A DNA stretch of 64,000 nt from contig JAKUDP010000014.1 of assembly GCA_022570795.1 (NCBI GenBank), positions 186,001 through 250,000 of the forward strand, read 5' to 3'. Numbering within the stretch: the first letter of the stretch is position 1; each line of letters opens with the position of its first letter. The position numbers and the translations under genes are program-made. Of this stretch, positions 1-13,831 are shown piece by piece. The DNA is from Sphaerulina vaccinii (Eukaryota; Ascomycota; Dothideomycetes; Mycosphaerellales; Mycosphaerellaceae). The notes beneath the pieces were generated by a model. The model saw only the letters and a program-made list of their open reading frames with translations. It did not search any database and was not told where the DNA came from.

Positions 1-451
1 GATACTCATGTGCCTGGCAACCATCTACGTTACCCGGCCGAGCAGATCAGGTCCGAGAGCATCGTTGATAGCTGCCATAGATCCGTGGGTGCTTCGCAAA
101 TGATATACAAACAATGGCACTGCAAGGCAGGGCTCTTGCATGTGTGACTAAACTGACCCACGGAGCCAGATCCTTCTCACTTCTGTTGACCCACATTCAG
201 ATCTCAAACATCGCTCGTAACCCGAGTCGATCTCTCCCACAGCCACATATCGCCGACCAAGGTGAGCTCTGGCCCACTGAGCCTTACGGCGTGTCTCACT
301 GTGCCGTGTCACGCAGCCAGCCTTATGCACGACACACATTCAGTACATACCGAACTTTCGGCTTTGACGATGTCTTCCTGCATCAAACATCAACTCTCTC
401 TGGCTTCACGCGCCAGGCGCTGAAGGTTCATCCTTCACACCTGCAGCCAGT
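1..451. other. 5' flank of the giant adhesin gene
   Basis: No convincing gene is visible in this stretch. A plus-strand open frame from about 114 has no recognisable domain and runs into the signal-peptide start of the adhesin in another frame. The stretch probably holds the adhesin promoter and 5' UTR; no clear regulatory motif was recognised. Confidence 0.4.
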
Positions 452-3400
452 ATGCGCCTCGTGCGCTTGGCACTACTATCATTGCTGTCGACAGCAGTAT
501 CGGCCTGGCCACGACACCATTCGCAAAGGATACAAGCTCGTCAGCTGCCTCAATCACCCTCATCGCCTCTGTACTCGACTCTACACGCGGCAGAATGCGA
601 GGCGATCACCAATGTGACGTCGGCCCTGACGGCTGTGCCGGACTACCAGATGTTCTGCTCAAGTCAACTCAGCATGCCAATTCCAACGATTACGGTCACG
701 AATTCAAGGACGATAACGACTACGACGCTGTCTCTGGTTCAGCTCAATGAGACTGCTTTGCAGACTTCGACTTGTGTTATCTTTGAGACGAGTACGGTGG
801 AATCTGGCGTGACAAGCCTTGCGACGGCTCTGGTCACTTCAATCTCGGTGGTGAGTGATATCTTTCCGGATGCAGCCCAGTGGCAAAAGCTGCTTCCTTT
901 GCCTCGAGTTGACCCGCAGCTGGACTGTCTGCTTCTCATATAGCGTTCCAATGCCACCTGCAGGAGGCAAAATGCGAACAGACATTGATGGCACCTCCGC
1001 TAACCACCTACATCTTGCCGTAGATCACAGTCACGAGCACCGCAACATCCGAGCTGGATGAGACCACAAATGTGGCCTCGACTTCAATATCAAGCACTAC
1101 CGTGTACAGCACATACACACAAGCCATCAATGCTGTTACGACTGTCACTGCCACCCAGTTCTCGGTGACGACAACGACCAGCACCTTGACATCTGGAGTT
1201 AGTTCTCTCATCACGGCTCTTCAGAATGCGACTTCGACATTGTATGATACCGCGACTATCACGAGCACGATCAGCCTGTCTCAGACCGACATCTCTCTGG
1301 TTACAAGCACAACGACCATTACTGGGACAATTACTCAAGCTGTAAATGCGTTTACCACCGCTTTCGATACGACGATCTCACGACTTACCGAGACGGCCAC
1401 CATTACTTCTACAGTATCTGGACGAACTCTTAGCCAGATCTTGGCGACATCGACAACGACAGACATTTCGACGCAGACCATTACTGTGGGATTGATTACT
1501 ACTAGTGAGTTCAGCACCTGCAGACGCCATGTCGAATTCCGCCTTGCTCCAGCCATGTGGCTGCCCTCGACGACAGAGATCGCCCAGCGAGCTTCTGACC
1601 TCGGATATACTTGCTAACCTGACCTTTGCTTAGACGTCGCACAGGCTACATCGACAACAACGCTGACTCAGACAATAACCTCATTTTTCAGCGGCCAGAC
1701 GACAATACAGGCTCTTGCGACTTCTACACTAACACAGACCACTACGACGACGTTTCAAGTTAATGTTCAGACAACTTTTATGGCCACTCAGACGATATCC
1801 AGTACAAGTACTTCCACCATTACTTCGACGATTGGATCTGTTACGAGTACCATAGCTCAAGCGATTTCCATCATCACGGAAACACAAACGGTCTCTTCCA
1901 CGATCAGCGGAGAGACGATCACGGTTCCTGTTCTGGCCTCTAGCACGGTGACCCAGACAAGTACTACTACTTCAGTGATTGGTAAGTCGAAAAGCATGGC
2001 TTCCCCAATGCATCGTGGCATGTGATCAAACGTCGGAAGTGCACTTCGAAGCCTGAGTGGAAATGGCATAGCGCTTTCTCTGAAGACGCAACAGCCTAGA
2101 GCTCACGAACGCACGGAGATGATTTTGACTTGATTGCAAATGTCTCTCCACGGTCTGAGTCCACTACGGCATCAGACCTGGGAATGGAGGACTACGAAGA
2201 CAAGTTTGCGATTACCGAGAGATACTTGCTGATCATCGATATGCAGGCGCCACTACGACATTGTCAGACAGTGTTGTGTCCACGATCACCCGAACAGACA
2301 CCAGTATCTCTACAGTCGGTCTCGCAACAACTCAAATCGCCCAAGTTACCTCTACTACGACGCTGCTGAACACGATAACTTCTACAATCCAGGCGGCGAC
2401 GACCAATCAAGCTCTGGCCACCTCCATAATCACAGAGTACGCGACGTCCACTTCGTTGTTGAGCATCACCACGACCTTGTCTGATAACAGCGTCCTTACA
2501 ATTACTCGTACCGACACGAGCATTTCGACAATTGGCCTGAGTACGACGCAGATAGCTCAAGTTACTTCCACAAGTACCCAGCTTCTTACGATCACCTCAA
2601 CTATCCAAGCGGCAACGACGAACCAAGTATCGGCGACTTCGATCATCACGCAATATTCGACATTTACCTCCTTGCTGGGCGTCACTACGACTTTGTTCGA
2701 CAATACAGTATCCACAACTACTCGTACTGACACGAGTATATCAACAATTGGCCTGGTGACGACACAGATAGCTCAGGCGACATCGACAAGTACTCAGCTT
2801 ATCACGGTCAGCTCGACTATTCAGGCATCCACAACAGTATCAGCTTCCGAGACCTCCTTGGTCACGCAGACGACAACCATTACTTCCGTCATCAGCTCGC
2901 AAACTACATTTATCGGGACGCTTCTATCGACAATCACAAATACAGCAACAAGCTACTCTACTATTGGTTTGGACACAACGCAGGTATCTCAAGTAACCTC
3001 TACCACGACCCAGCTTTCGACAGTCACTTCGACCATACAAGCATCGACTACGCTCTCTGCGTCTGCCACGTCCTTCATAACGCAGACAAGTACAGTCACC
3101 TCAATTATTAGCTCACAGACTACAATAATTGGGACGCTGCTGTTAACGACTACCGACATCAGTACGAGTACCTCGACTATTGGCTTGGACACAACACAGA
3201 TCGCTCAGATCACCAGTACTACTACGCAGCTTAATACGGTCACATCGACTCTGTTAGCGACAACAACTGTCTCCACGTCTGCCTTGTCCTTGGTTACACA
3301 GACAACTACAGTCACTTCAATTATCAGCTCGCAAACCACGATCACTGGAACGCTTCTATCGACAACTACGAGCACCGCGACAAGTACTTCGACCATTGGC

Positions 3401-6400
3401 GTAGATACAACACAGATTGCTCAGGTCACCAGTACTACCACGCAGCTCAATACGGTGACATCGACGCTGTCAGCGACAACAACTATCTCTACGTCTGCAT
3501 TGTCCTTGATTACACAGACAACTACAGTCACCTCGATTATTAGCTCACAAACCACAATCACTGGAACACTTCTATCGACAACTACGAGCACCGCAACAAG
3601 CACTTCGACCATTGGCGTAGATACAACCCAGATTGCTCAAGCTACTACCACTACGACGCAAATAAATACTGTTACATCGACCATCCAGGCGGCAACGACT
3701 AATACTGTGCAAGCCACTTCAATTATTACGCAGACGGTATGTCCTTCCGATCTCCTAATTCTGCGTCCACACCAGAGCATCGGGCTCGGGGGCAGGACAA
3801 GTCTATTTCAGAGAAGCTACGCTGAGACACTTGCTTACTTCTATAATAGGCTACGATCACATCGACGATCAGCTCAACGACCACATCTACTGGCACTCTC
3901 TTGTCGACAGTCACTAATACCCAGACGTTGACCAGCTCCGTTGGTTTGACCACGACGGCCGTGGCACAAACGACTTCTACTAGCACTTTGACTGTTTTGG
4001 TGACATCAAGTAAGCACAGACAACTCATCACGACACATATCGTCTTCTTGCTCATCAATTCGCAGCGATCAACTCAGTCGTTACGAGTCAGGTTCCTGTG
4101 ACGAGCACAACCACTCTTACGGCCACTGTTATTTCGACAGTGAATCAAGTCACTACGCAGAATATCATTTCATCGGTTGTTTCCACCGCTACCAGTCTGA
4201 TTACGAGCGTTTTGACCAATACGATCACGAATACTGCGACATCTACTAGTGAGTTCAAGCTTTCTTCAGTGTGCATGGGAGCTCGGCCTGCTTGGTGCCA
4301 GCTCTGAGCGCAGAAGCTCCGCGAGCTGTTCTGACTGGGGGCATTCATCCTCCTTTCCGATTCATCGGATAGTTCATAACCGTTCGGGATTCCGAGATCC
4401 GAGAGCTAACATTCGACCTGCGAACTAGGCACTTCGACCATTGTTATTCCAGCCACAACGAGTGTCACCGCTTTCACAGCCACATCGACCAGTCTTATTA
4501 CACAGACAAACAACGCTACTCAAACAGTGTCGGTGACTACTGCCACGTCAACCGTAACCAATCGTGTGACTTTGACAAGCTTCAATGCTCTCCTGTAAGT
4601 GTCCATTTCTGCAGCTTAAAAGACCTCCCCAGCTGATAGTAGCATAGGCCGACACTCACTGTAACTACATGCCCCACATTAACTGCATTGGTCAAGCGAG
4701 ATGAAGAACTTCGAGAAGAATACTATTCCGCCATCGAGAAACAAGATGCAGAATCGCATCTCAACAATCCTGACTCGAGAAGCGAGAAGAAGAAATGCGG
4801 CGTCAAAGGGTACGATCCCTCAATCGCCCACACACACTTCTACACACACCAGGAGTGTAGCATCGACGCTTGCATGAAAATCTGCAAAAGTAAAGACCGA
4901 TGCAAGAGCATGATGTACAGTCTTCGTGATAAGACGTGTGTGCTGTTCACTGCAGAGATTTCTTGCGAATTCGTCCAGAATAAGGATTCGAAGTACGCGT
5001 ATTATGATCGAAGCTGTTGTTTGGAGTCTGGACATTCAGCAACTACGAAGCACATTTCGCCGACTTCAAGTACCAACATCAGCTCGAAAGTCAGTACAGG
5101 ACACTCGACCAAGGTTTCGACGCGTTCGTCATCCAGGAGCAGCACGAAGTTAAGCACGAAGTCAAGCACGAAGGCCTCATCAGTCACTTCAAAGTCAACA
5201 TCTACAAAGCAGAGTCATCCTGTTGTCTCGTCATCCAGGACAAGCACAAGGCTTCCTTCCATCACTTCGGTTCCTACATCTCGATCAACCTCGAAGCAGG
5301 TATCGCCCAGCTTTGTTGGAAATCCTGTGCTCAACACTTTATCTGCTTCCGGTTCCTTGTCTTCCAGAAGTACATCTTCAAGACAGACTTTGCCACCGAT
5401 TATAGGGAACACTGGTACATCTTCGCATAGTACTATTGTATCGACATCACGTTCCTCCGCCACTACTGTGGGATCCACCTCAACGAGAAAGAATATACCA
5501 ATCATTACTGGTACTTCTGCCGTGGCTGGAGATCCGGTACTCAATACTCTGCCTGCTTCTGGAAACTCCTCTATCGATGCGGGCACATCGTTCTCGAGTC
5601 ACACATCAACCTCTCTGCCACAATCTCAGTCTACAACAACGAGAAAGACCTTACCTGTCATAACTGGCGTTCCTGGCTCGGCCTCCTCAAGAAGCACATC
5701 GATACCGTCTGCTCTTTCTGCCCAGTCAACATCATCAAGCCAAAGCCAGTCTGCTGTGGCAGTAGACCCCGTTCTCAACACGTTACCTGCGACTGCGTCT
5801 TCATCCAAGAGCACATCTGCATCTGGGCGCCACACGACCTCATCCTCGACAAAACGCCGGCACTCCAGCCATTCATCGAGCAGCTTGGTAGGGACTGGCG
5901 TGTTCAACAGTTCGCCGATATTCGCATCAAACAGCACGCTCGGGCCATCACCGACATCCGCTTCAGGCCTCTCTATCCAAGGTGGTACAGCCACTCAGGG
6001 CTTCCCTGATCTCGAGTCAAGCACATCAAGTGCTCAGCTCTCATTGCAAAGCACTTCTGCTTTGGTCGTCTCAAGCACTACATCTTTCTCGTCCACGTCT
6101 TCTGTGGGGCTTGGCAGCCAGTCTGTCTTTACGACGCAAGGCTTGCCCACTTCGAGCTCATCAAGCAGGATCATACTGCCGGCCATCAGCGAGGTTACAA
6201 GCTCTTCTCCACTCTCTAGCTCTGTTCAAGTCATAAGCTTGTCTACGATCTCGAGCGCGGGCTCGTCGCCATCAGTTCAGAGCGATACTGCAACACCGAA
6301 CCTGGTCTCGAGTGTGGGCACGTCAACCTCATATGTTGATCTGCCCGTTATCACCGGTACATCCACGTCCTCTCAGGTGGCAAGCTCATCATCTCTGTCT

Positions 6401-9400
6401 GCGACTCTGAGCACTACTGCGGATCATGCCTCAAGCTCAAGCTCAGCTATCCAGGACCCATTGTCGAGCAACACCAATCCAGTGGTTATCCAGACTTTTA
6501 CTGTGCAAACGGCCGATGACACTGAGGCCGGCTTCACGACGGGCTCGTCGACTGCGATATCATCGACTCTGGAATCGTCGACCACACTCGATGGTTCAGC
6601 GACCACGCAAGCTTCGTCTGACCCGAGTGTGGTGGACTCAGTCATCAGCACTAGTGCCGAGCCAACGATCTCTTCGGACTCAACTTCTTCGTCAAACGAT
6701 GGCAGTGTTGCATCTATAACACTCCCTACCATCTTGCCAGTCAATAGCTCTAGCTCTGACGTGGCGGGAACGTCATCTCTTAGCTTCACCTCCGATGAGT
6801 CGACGACCAGCTCAGCAATTACGACAAGTTCAGAGTCTGTATCGGATTCTGCATCGTCACAGGCTCCAGATTCCACGAGCTCAAATGCTATAACGAGCTC
6901 GCATCCGGCAACCACCTCTGGGTCTGTGACAAGCACAGAGTCTACAGCCGAGCCAGTCGAGACTGGCATTACTAGCTCGTTGGAGTCAAACACTTCTACG
7001 CAGTCCGCGACGACATCCCTGAGCGACTCTACAAGCTCGAGCGATCCAGCTTCAACGATGAGTTCCGAGACTATAACGTCTTCTCTTGATAACACTGTCT
7101 CGGATCCTCCGCAGTCAACTTCGGCCAGCAGCGAGATTTCCGCGCCTACAGCATCGACATCTGTCAGCGACGCTGTTACCAGCAGTACGTCTGCAGGCCC
7201 TACAGCATCATCGACGGACTTTGCGTCAAACTCTGGCGACCCTTCTTCAAGCGCTACGACCCCAAGTGACCTTTCCACCGATGTCACTAACCCAGCAGAG
7301 ACCACATCTAGCGACACGTCGGTCAGCAGCACAAGCTCAGATCAAGCGACAACCGTCTCAGATCCAGCGACAACGACTGACTCTTCGACATTGGATCTTC
7401 CCACCACGTCAAGCGGCTTTTTTATCGGGAGTACCACCCTAGTCTCCATGACATTGAGCGACCCGTTGAACAACAGCACCGTTTTGGATGCTGCAACGCT
7501 GAGCGACTCCATCTTTACCACGAGTTCGGAGATTCTTACGACCTCCAGCCAGGACCTTACTGCCACCAGTTCTGACCCTGTGACATCTCCGACTGATGAT
7601 TTCACGTTGTGTGTGCCCACGTCAAGCGATGCCTCTATCTCGAGTACTACGGCTGCAGAGACTTCAATTTCTTCCGAGATCGATCCTGCCACAAGCACTA
7701 GTTCGGACATGGCCACGGCTTCGGGAGACATCAGTAGCACTAGCTCCGACTTCGCTGCTACCTCGAGCGAGCAGTCCAGTTCTGCATCTACGAGCTCTGA
7801 TCTGGCAACAACCTCCAGTGATTCTGTTTCAAGCTCGAACTCAGATCCGGTAACAACTTCCATCGACTCCTCATCCACTTCTGACTCTACATCAACACCG
7901 AATGAATTCACCAGCTCGGCACCTACGCAGTCAAGTGATGCAGTCATCAGCACTAGCTCAGAAGTGGCCACGACCTCGACTGGATCCTCCAACTCAGAGA
8001 CGACGACATCCAGCGATGCCCCTACTAGCACCGACTCCAGTGTCGAGCCTGCCTCAACTCCCAGCGATTCCACTAGTGCAGAATCTTCGACAACCAGCGA
8101 CTCTACCATAAGCAGCACAAGCTCTGATTCATCCACAAGCATGAGTGAGCCTCCTCTTACTAGTTCAGATCTTACAACAACCACGAGCAGTGAAACAAGT
8201 ACAGAGACTACAGGAGGTGCTTCAGAGGTTACAACAAGTGGTGACTCTACAAGAACTAGCTCTGATCCAGACATTACAAGCAACTCCTCCACTGTGTCTA
8301 CTCCGGATCTTGCGACAACTTCAACCGATTCCAGCACCAGCTCTAGCTCTGAGTCTGCGATGACTTCAAGTGACACTTTCACAACATCGAGCGACCCCGC
8401 GGAAACCTCTATCATATCCGATTCTACTACCAGTCCCACCAGCTCCGACCTGGTGACAACTTCCAGCGATGCTCCTACAACATCAATCGATTCATCATCA
8501 ACCTTGAGCGAAAGCTCAACTACGAGCGACTCGTCTATCAGTAGCAGCTCAAGCTCGGAACCTACGCTCAGCTTGACGAGTGATGTTTCCCAGATCTCGA
8601 CTGACTTTCCTGTCTCCTCCAGCATTATCAGCAACTTCACGAGCGAGACTGCGAGCATCTCGACCGATTTGCCTGTCTCAGTCGTCAACTCTACCACCGA
8701 CATGCCTGTGTCGAGCATCCTTAGCACTCCAGACGCGTCCACAACCGGTTTGGATGTGCTTACGACTGCGACTCAATCTTTAGCGACCTCAATTGTTACA
8801 TCTAGCATATTGAGCGATTTGCCAGTCTCGAGCATTGTCAGCAGCGTCACACCATTGACCGACTCAGCAACCTCAGCTATCTTATCGGCCGTGTCCTCTG
8901 TGGAAGCAAGCACTTCGTCGATTGTCTCTAGTGCGGAGCTGAGTACTTCAACAATTCTTTCCAGTGTGAACCCAGACATTTCGTCGATCACCTCAGCAGC
9001 AGCTGTCACGACAATTGCGTCCAGTATTGAGCCGGCTGTGTCTAGCCTGGAGTCGACCGTGTCTAGCCTGGAGTCGACCGCATCGGCAGCGGTCTCTAGT
9101 CTCGAATCTATCGCTTTGGCAAATATTACATCCGCGGTCTCTAGCCTGGGTTCGACCGCTCTGGCAGATATCACATCGGCTGTTTCCAGTCTGGAATCGA
9201 CAGCAACAGCATCTATCTCTAGCCTGGAATCATCAGTCACGGCAGCTGTCTCCAGCGCTACAGAAGCCGTGTCTAGTCTGGAATCGACAGCTTTAGCAGA
9301 TGTCTCCAGTCTTCTTTCCACTGTGCAATCGACCGCTACGGCAGCTGCTGATTCACTGTTGAGCAGCATCGTAACAACCTCGCCCGCGGTAACAACTTTG

Positions 9401-12400
9401 AGCGACTCTTTAGCATCCTCGATTGCCTCCGTCACAAATAGCACCAGTCTGGCGCTGACAACATCTGCACTTGATGTCTCACAACTCAACCCGGCTCTGA
9501 TCTCAGAAGGTTGTCGCTGCCTGGACGTGGTGGAAGGCCCACCTCAAACGGCCACTTCGACGATATATCAGGACATCACCACAATTGAGACAGACTACTC
9601 TACATCGACTCTGTACAGCACGAGCACTATCTTGGCCCTACAAACGTCCATCCTAGGAGCCACCGCACTCTCCACCACCTACATAACAAGCACGGAGACG
9701 GAAGTTGTCTCTCAGACAGCTTCCGAGCTTGTGACTGACCTGTTCACCTCATATCGGACGATCACAAACATCGAGACTATTATAGACACATTGGCACTCA
9801 CAGCAACCGAGTTCTTGACCGCAATCTCTACCCAGACCGCTTCCACTCTGGTCATCAACACGGACTCTGCTCTGGCCACTGAATTTAGCACGTCATTCAT
9901 CACTCAGAGCATTACTTCGACATTGTTCGAGACTGCCCAGGTCCAAGAAACCGCTTTGTCCACCACGATATTCACAGAGAGCATCCTCCAGACGATCATC
10001 GACTCAGCTGCTGCAACAGCAACACTGTTCTCCACATCCACCCTCACCGATCGATCCACCATTACTCTCTTCGAGACAGCATCCGAGGTGGCTACTGCTT
10101 TGACAACTTCGATACAGACGGACAGCACTACGCTCTATGTGACAGAGACTTTGTCGCTGGTAACGAGTGCTCTGACTACATCACTTTCTACGATCTTCAG
10201 TACCACGACGATCCTTGAGCAGGCGAATGCTACGTCCATTATTTCGACAACACAGCTTGAGACCCAGCTGATAACGTCCACTCTGCTCCAAACGCTTCCA
10301 TCTACAGCTTCGGAGACATTTATCTCCACCCAGATTCAGAGCATGACTATCACGATAACGCAGCTGGACTCTACTGTAACAACGGCCTTGGCAACATCAT
10401 ATTCGACCCAGACAATCACAAGCACGCTCTTGCAGACTGCTCTGGCTACCTTGACTGCTTTGACAACACAATTTGCAACGGAATACTCGACACTTACGTT
10501 GTATCAGACAGTCCCTGCCACAGCTACTCTCCTGTCCACGTCTATTGAGACTCAGCGAACGACTCTTGTCTCCACACAAACCGCTTCCACGCTCACCATC
10601 GGTTTGACGACTATGCTACAGACAATAAGCTCCACTACGACTCTGTTGGCAACGGCACAAAATACGGCAACAGCGTTGACAACTCAAGTATCGACATTTT
10701 ACACAACCCTCACGCAATTGCAGACGACTCTCATTCCAACAACTGTGTCGTCCACTTCTACTCAAACCGAGAGAACAACAATAGTCTCCACGCAAACTGC
10801 ATCAACGCTCACCATTGGGCTCTCGACCATCATCCAAACCATCAGCTCAACTACCACGCTTCTGGAGACAGCTCAATCTACGGCCACAGCATTGACCACT
10901 CATTTGTCGACCCTTTACTCCACCCTCACTCAGTTGCAGACGTCCCTCGTGTCGACAACCCTGTCATCTACTTCTACCCAGACGGAACGGACTACGATAG
11001 TATCTACACAGACTGCCTCAACGCTTACAGTCGGTTTGACAACTCTTATTCAGACCACGAGCTCGACCACAACTCTCCTGGTTACGGCTCAATCTACGGT
11101 ATGTATTTGCCATTCCAGTGTCTCATCATGCTCAAGCCCACCAAGGCATCAAGCTCGGAGACAGGCCTTGCGAAAGAATATTCTTATTGTCAGAGACGCT
11201 TGCTAATCTTCCGACTTCTGCCTCTAGATATCAGCATTGACTACTCAAATCTCGACACTGTATACCACTCTGACACAATACCAAACGATACCAGCGACGG
11301 TGACGGCCTTTTCGACTTCCATTATGACACAAAGTACTACAACTACGATCCTACAGACAGTCCAAACTGCGACAATAGCGTCCACGACCTTGATTCGAAC
11401 CATAAGCAGCACGACGACTCTTCTGGCCACGGCACAGTCTACGGTCTCCGCCTCGACGACCCAAATCTCGACCTTGTACACCACTTTGACCCAGCTTCAA
11501 ACGGTACCAGCGACTATTACGAGCTTCTCGACGTCTGTTTCTACCTTGAGCAGTACCACTACTGTCCTTCAGACAGTATCGACTGCCACAGTTGCTTCGA
11601 CAACTCTAACTCGCACGATAAGCTCTACAACCACCATTCTAGCGACCTCTCAATCAACGACTACGGCGCTCACTACGCAGGTACGACATCGATGTAGATT
11701 GGTCAGCCATCTAAGACAACTGCTGACCCAATACACTTTTGCTGGTAGGTATCTACGCTGCTCACAACACAGACCCAGTATCAGACTGTTCCAGCGACTG
11801 TATCGGTCGATTTGACATCGATCTTAACCCAGAGCACAACGACTACCATCCTACAGACCGTACAGACTGCCACGATTGCATCGACAACATTGACTCGTAC
11901 TATAAGCTCGACTACCACTCTTCTAGCGACGGCTCAATCGACGGTGACGGCGCTCACTACGCAGGTACGACAATCATGTGCATAAGTCCACCATCCAAAA
12001 CAACCGCTCACTCATACACTTTTGCTTGCAGGTCTCAACGCTTCTCACAACACAGACACAGTATCAGACTATTCCAGCTACTGTGTCGGTCAATTCGACG
12101 TCCATCTTGACCCAGAGCACAACGACGACAATCCTACAGACCGTACAAACGGCCACGATTGCATCGACAACGTTGACTCGTACCATAAGCTCGACCACGA
12201 CTCTCCTAGCTACCGCTCAGGCCACCGTAACGGCGCTCACAACGCAGACTTCCACGCTTTCTACGACACAGACGCAGTATCAAACTATTCCAGCGACAGC
12301 GACGGCCTTTGTGACCTCGATCCAGACGCAGAGCGTCACGACCACCGTTTTGCAAACGGTATCGACAGTAAGTAAAGTCAACTTCTACAAAGCACCTCGG

Positions 12401-13756
12401 ATCTCAGCACATGTGTCTTTGCTGTTGGAGGCTGCCGCTGCTTCAAGATGCGCACTGCGCAAGAAGAGTGCAGCTACAGAGTTCATCGACCAGATCATGT
12501 TGGGATCACTCCATCCCGGCATACGATGGGCTAGCTGATCCATGTCTGCCTCTGATACCTCGGATGATGCTCAATCATGGAGAGGGTGGCTACGCCTTCC
12601 ACTCTTGGGTGCATCTCAGTTAGCTCGTGGTTACTGAGGCAATGAGCTGAGAGACCGAGCTTGGTCGAAAACGTTCGCAAACTTTCAGAGATACTTGCTA
12701 ATTCATCATTTCCAGGCAACGACCGCGTTGACGACACTCACAACGACCCAGACAAGCACATCAACAGTACTGGCGACTGCTTCAAGCACGGCAACACAGC
12801 TCCTGACCCAGGTCGCTACAGTGTTGACAACGACAACTCTCCTCCAGACAGCCTCTGCACAAGCTACGAGCCTCATCACAAACCCGCAGACACAGTCAAA
12901 CTTCCTGACTGTTACATCAACCGTGAACACTATCTTGATGGTCCTGTCAACGCAAACGGCCACTGCACTCACGACCTTGGTCCAAGTTTCCAGCGTGTCA
13001 AGCACATCTACGACAACTCTATCCTTGACATCGACAGTAAGGACATCTTCAGTCGTTGCTACGATCATACAGACAATCACACAGACAGTCTCGGTGGCGG
13101 CAACTTTGACAACTAGTGTAACGACGACTCTTACCACCAATCCGATTAAGTTGGTGACATCGTGTGCCGCGCCTTCGGCATGCAGCAATCAAGGCATGCA
13201 ATTTGCAGTCGAATCGAACACCTATGGAAAAAATCCTGGAGCGCCTGGCCGTTACACCGCATTCATCCCAGAGGGGTTCAAGACTGCCGCGCCACAATGT
13301 ACAGGAGTGGTGAGCAACCTGGCTGGCATCTCATATGGAACTCCGAGCAGCGTCACGATCTACAACCAATGTACGATCTCATCCAGTGACTACTTTGTCA
13401 TCAACCAGCGTGGATACATCTACGCACCGACAACGGGAACCTATACCTTCCAGGCGCCCAACACGGACGATTGGTTGGGACTATGGGTCGGCGCCAAGGC
13501 ATACTCTGGCTGGACGAGAGCGAATGCTGATCTTGATCTGGTATACGAGACATCGCCAAATTCGGTCGGTATCTCGTTGGTTGCGGGACAGTATTATGCC
13601 TTCCGAATCGTGTACGCTAATGCAGGAGGAGGTGCTTATTTTTCAATGACAGTAAAGGATCCCACAGGGACTGTCATCCCAAGTGCAGATCTGGTGCAGT
13701 ACAGTTGCGACGGGGTGCTGGCGCCCAAGTACGCGGCTTTCGGATCAGAGACTTAG
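452..13756 (+). CDS. Giant secreted Ser/Thr-rich GLEYA adhesin (12 exons)
   Basis: Probable cell-surface or secreted adhesin. Twelve exons join in frame to about 3,907 residues: 452-850, 1024-1504, 1634-1981, 2247-3736, 3850-4009, 4066-4248, 4429-4594, 4648-11098, 11228-11680, 11749-11964, 12032-12367, 12716-13756; their summed length is divisible by three. The N-terminus (MRLVRLALLSLLSTAVSA) is a signal peptide. After 72-residue Thr-rich repeats comes a Cys-rich PAN/Apple-like module (about 4795-5030), then a very long Ser/Thr region likely O-glycosylated, a second set of 72-residue repeats (10.4-12.4 kb), and a C-terminal GLEYA (PA14-like, carbohydrate-binding) domain at about 13.2-13.7 kb with the motif TYTFQAPNTDDWLGLW. 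No C-terminal GPI signal is seen. Introns carry CTAAC/CTGAC branch sites. Long reverse-strand open frames inside exon 8 are compositional shadows. Exact function is inference; the domain calls rest on family resemblance. Confidence 0.85.
2261..3736 (+). repeat. Adhesin N-terminal 72-residue (216-bp) repeat array
   Basis: About seven tandem copies of a 72-residue Thr/Ser-rich unit lie in exon 4, most easily seen as the recurring phrase DTTQIAQVTSTTTQL every 216 bp (about 2750, 2966, 3182, 3398 and 3614). The last copies are nearly identical, suggesting recent duplication or gene conversion; earlier copies are diverged. Exon 5 carries one further degenerate copy. Confidence 0.85.
9036..9330 (+). 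repeat. Short VSSLEST-type repeats in the adhesin
   Basis: Within exon 8 the protein carries about nine imperfect copies of the phrase SSLEST, with Ala-rich linkers. The composition differs from the Thr-rich 72-residue arrays and marks a separate low-complexity block just before the single GCRCLD Cys motif near 9510. Confidence 0.7.
10440..12367 (+). repeat. Adhesin C-terminal 72-residue repeat array with exon-sized units
   Basis: Tandem 72-residue units, recognisable by TTLTQYQT and ISSTTTLLATAQST, span the end of exon 8 and exons 9-11. Exon 10 (11749-11964) is exactly 216 bp, one repeat. The introns on either side (11681-11748 and 11965-12031) sit at the same point of the repeat and are similar to each other, so exon and intron appear to have been duplicated together. 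Confidence 0.85.
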
Positions 13757-13831
13757 AAGTAATGAATGTAATGATAGATATAGTGATAGTAGAAAAGATT
13801 TCGTTGACTCTTCGAAACACGCCATTGCAGC

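Noticed and set aside
114..617. 167-codon open frame overlapping the adhesin start
   Set aside because: No motif and out of frame with the signal peptide and downstream exons.
6424..8742. Long reverse-strand open frames (302 and 466 codons) inside the adhesin
   Set aside because: They lie antisense to Ser/Thr codons of exon 8, are Val/Glu/Ser-biased mirror images, and have no motif; compositional shadows.
11101..12375. Plus-strand open frames in other phases of the C-terminal adhesin repeats
   Set aside because: The Asp/His/Tyr-rich sequence is the frame-shifted reading of the same 216-bp repeats and spans introns of the supported model.
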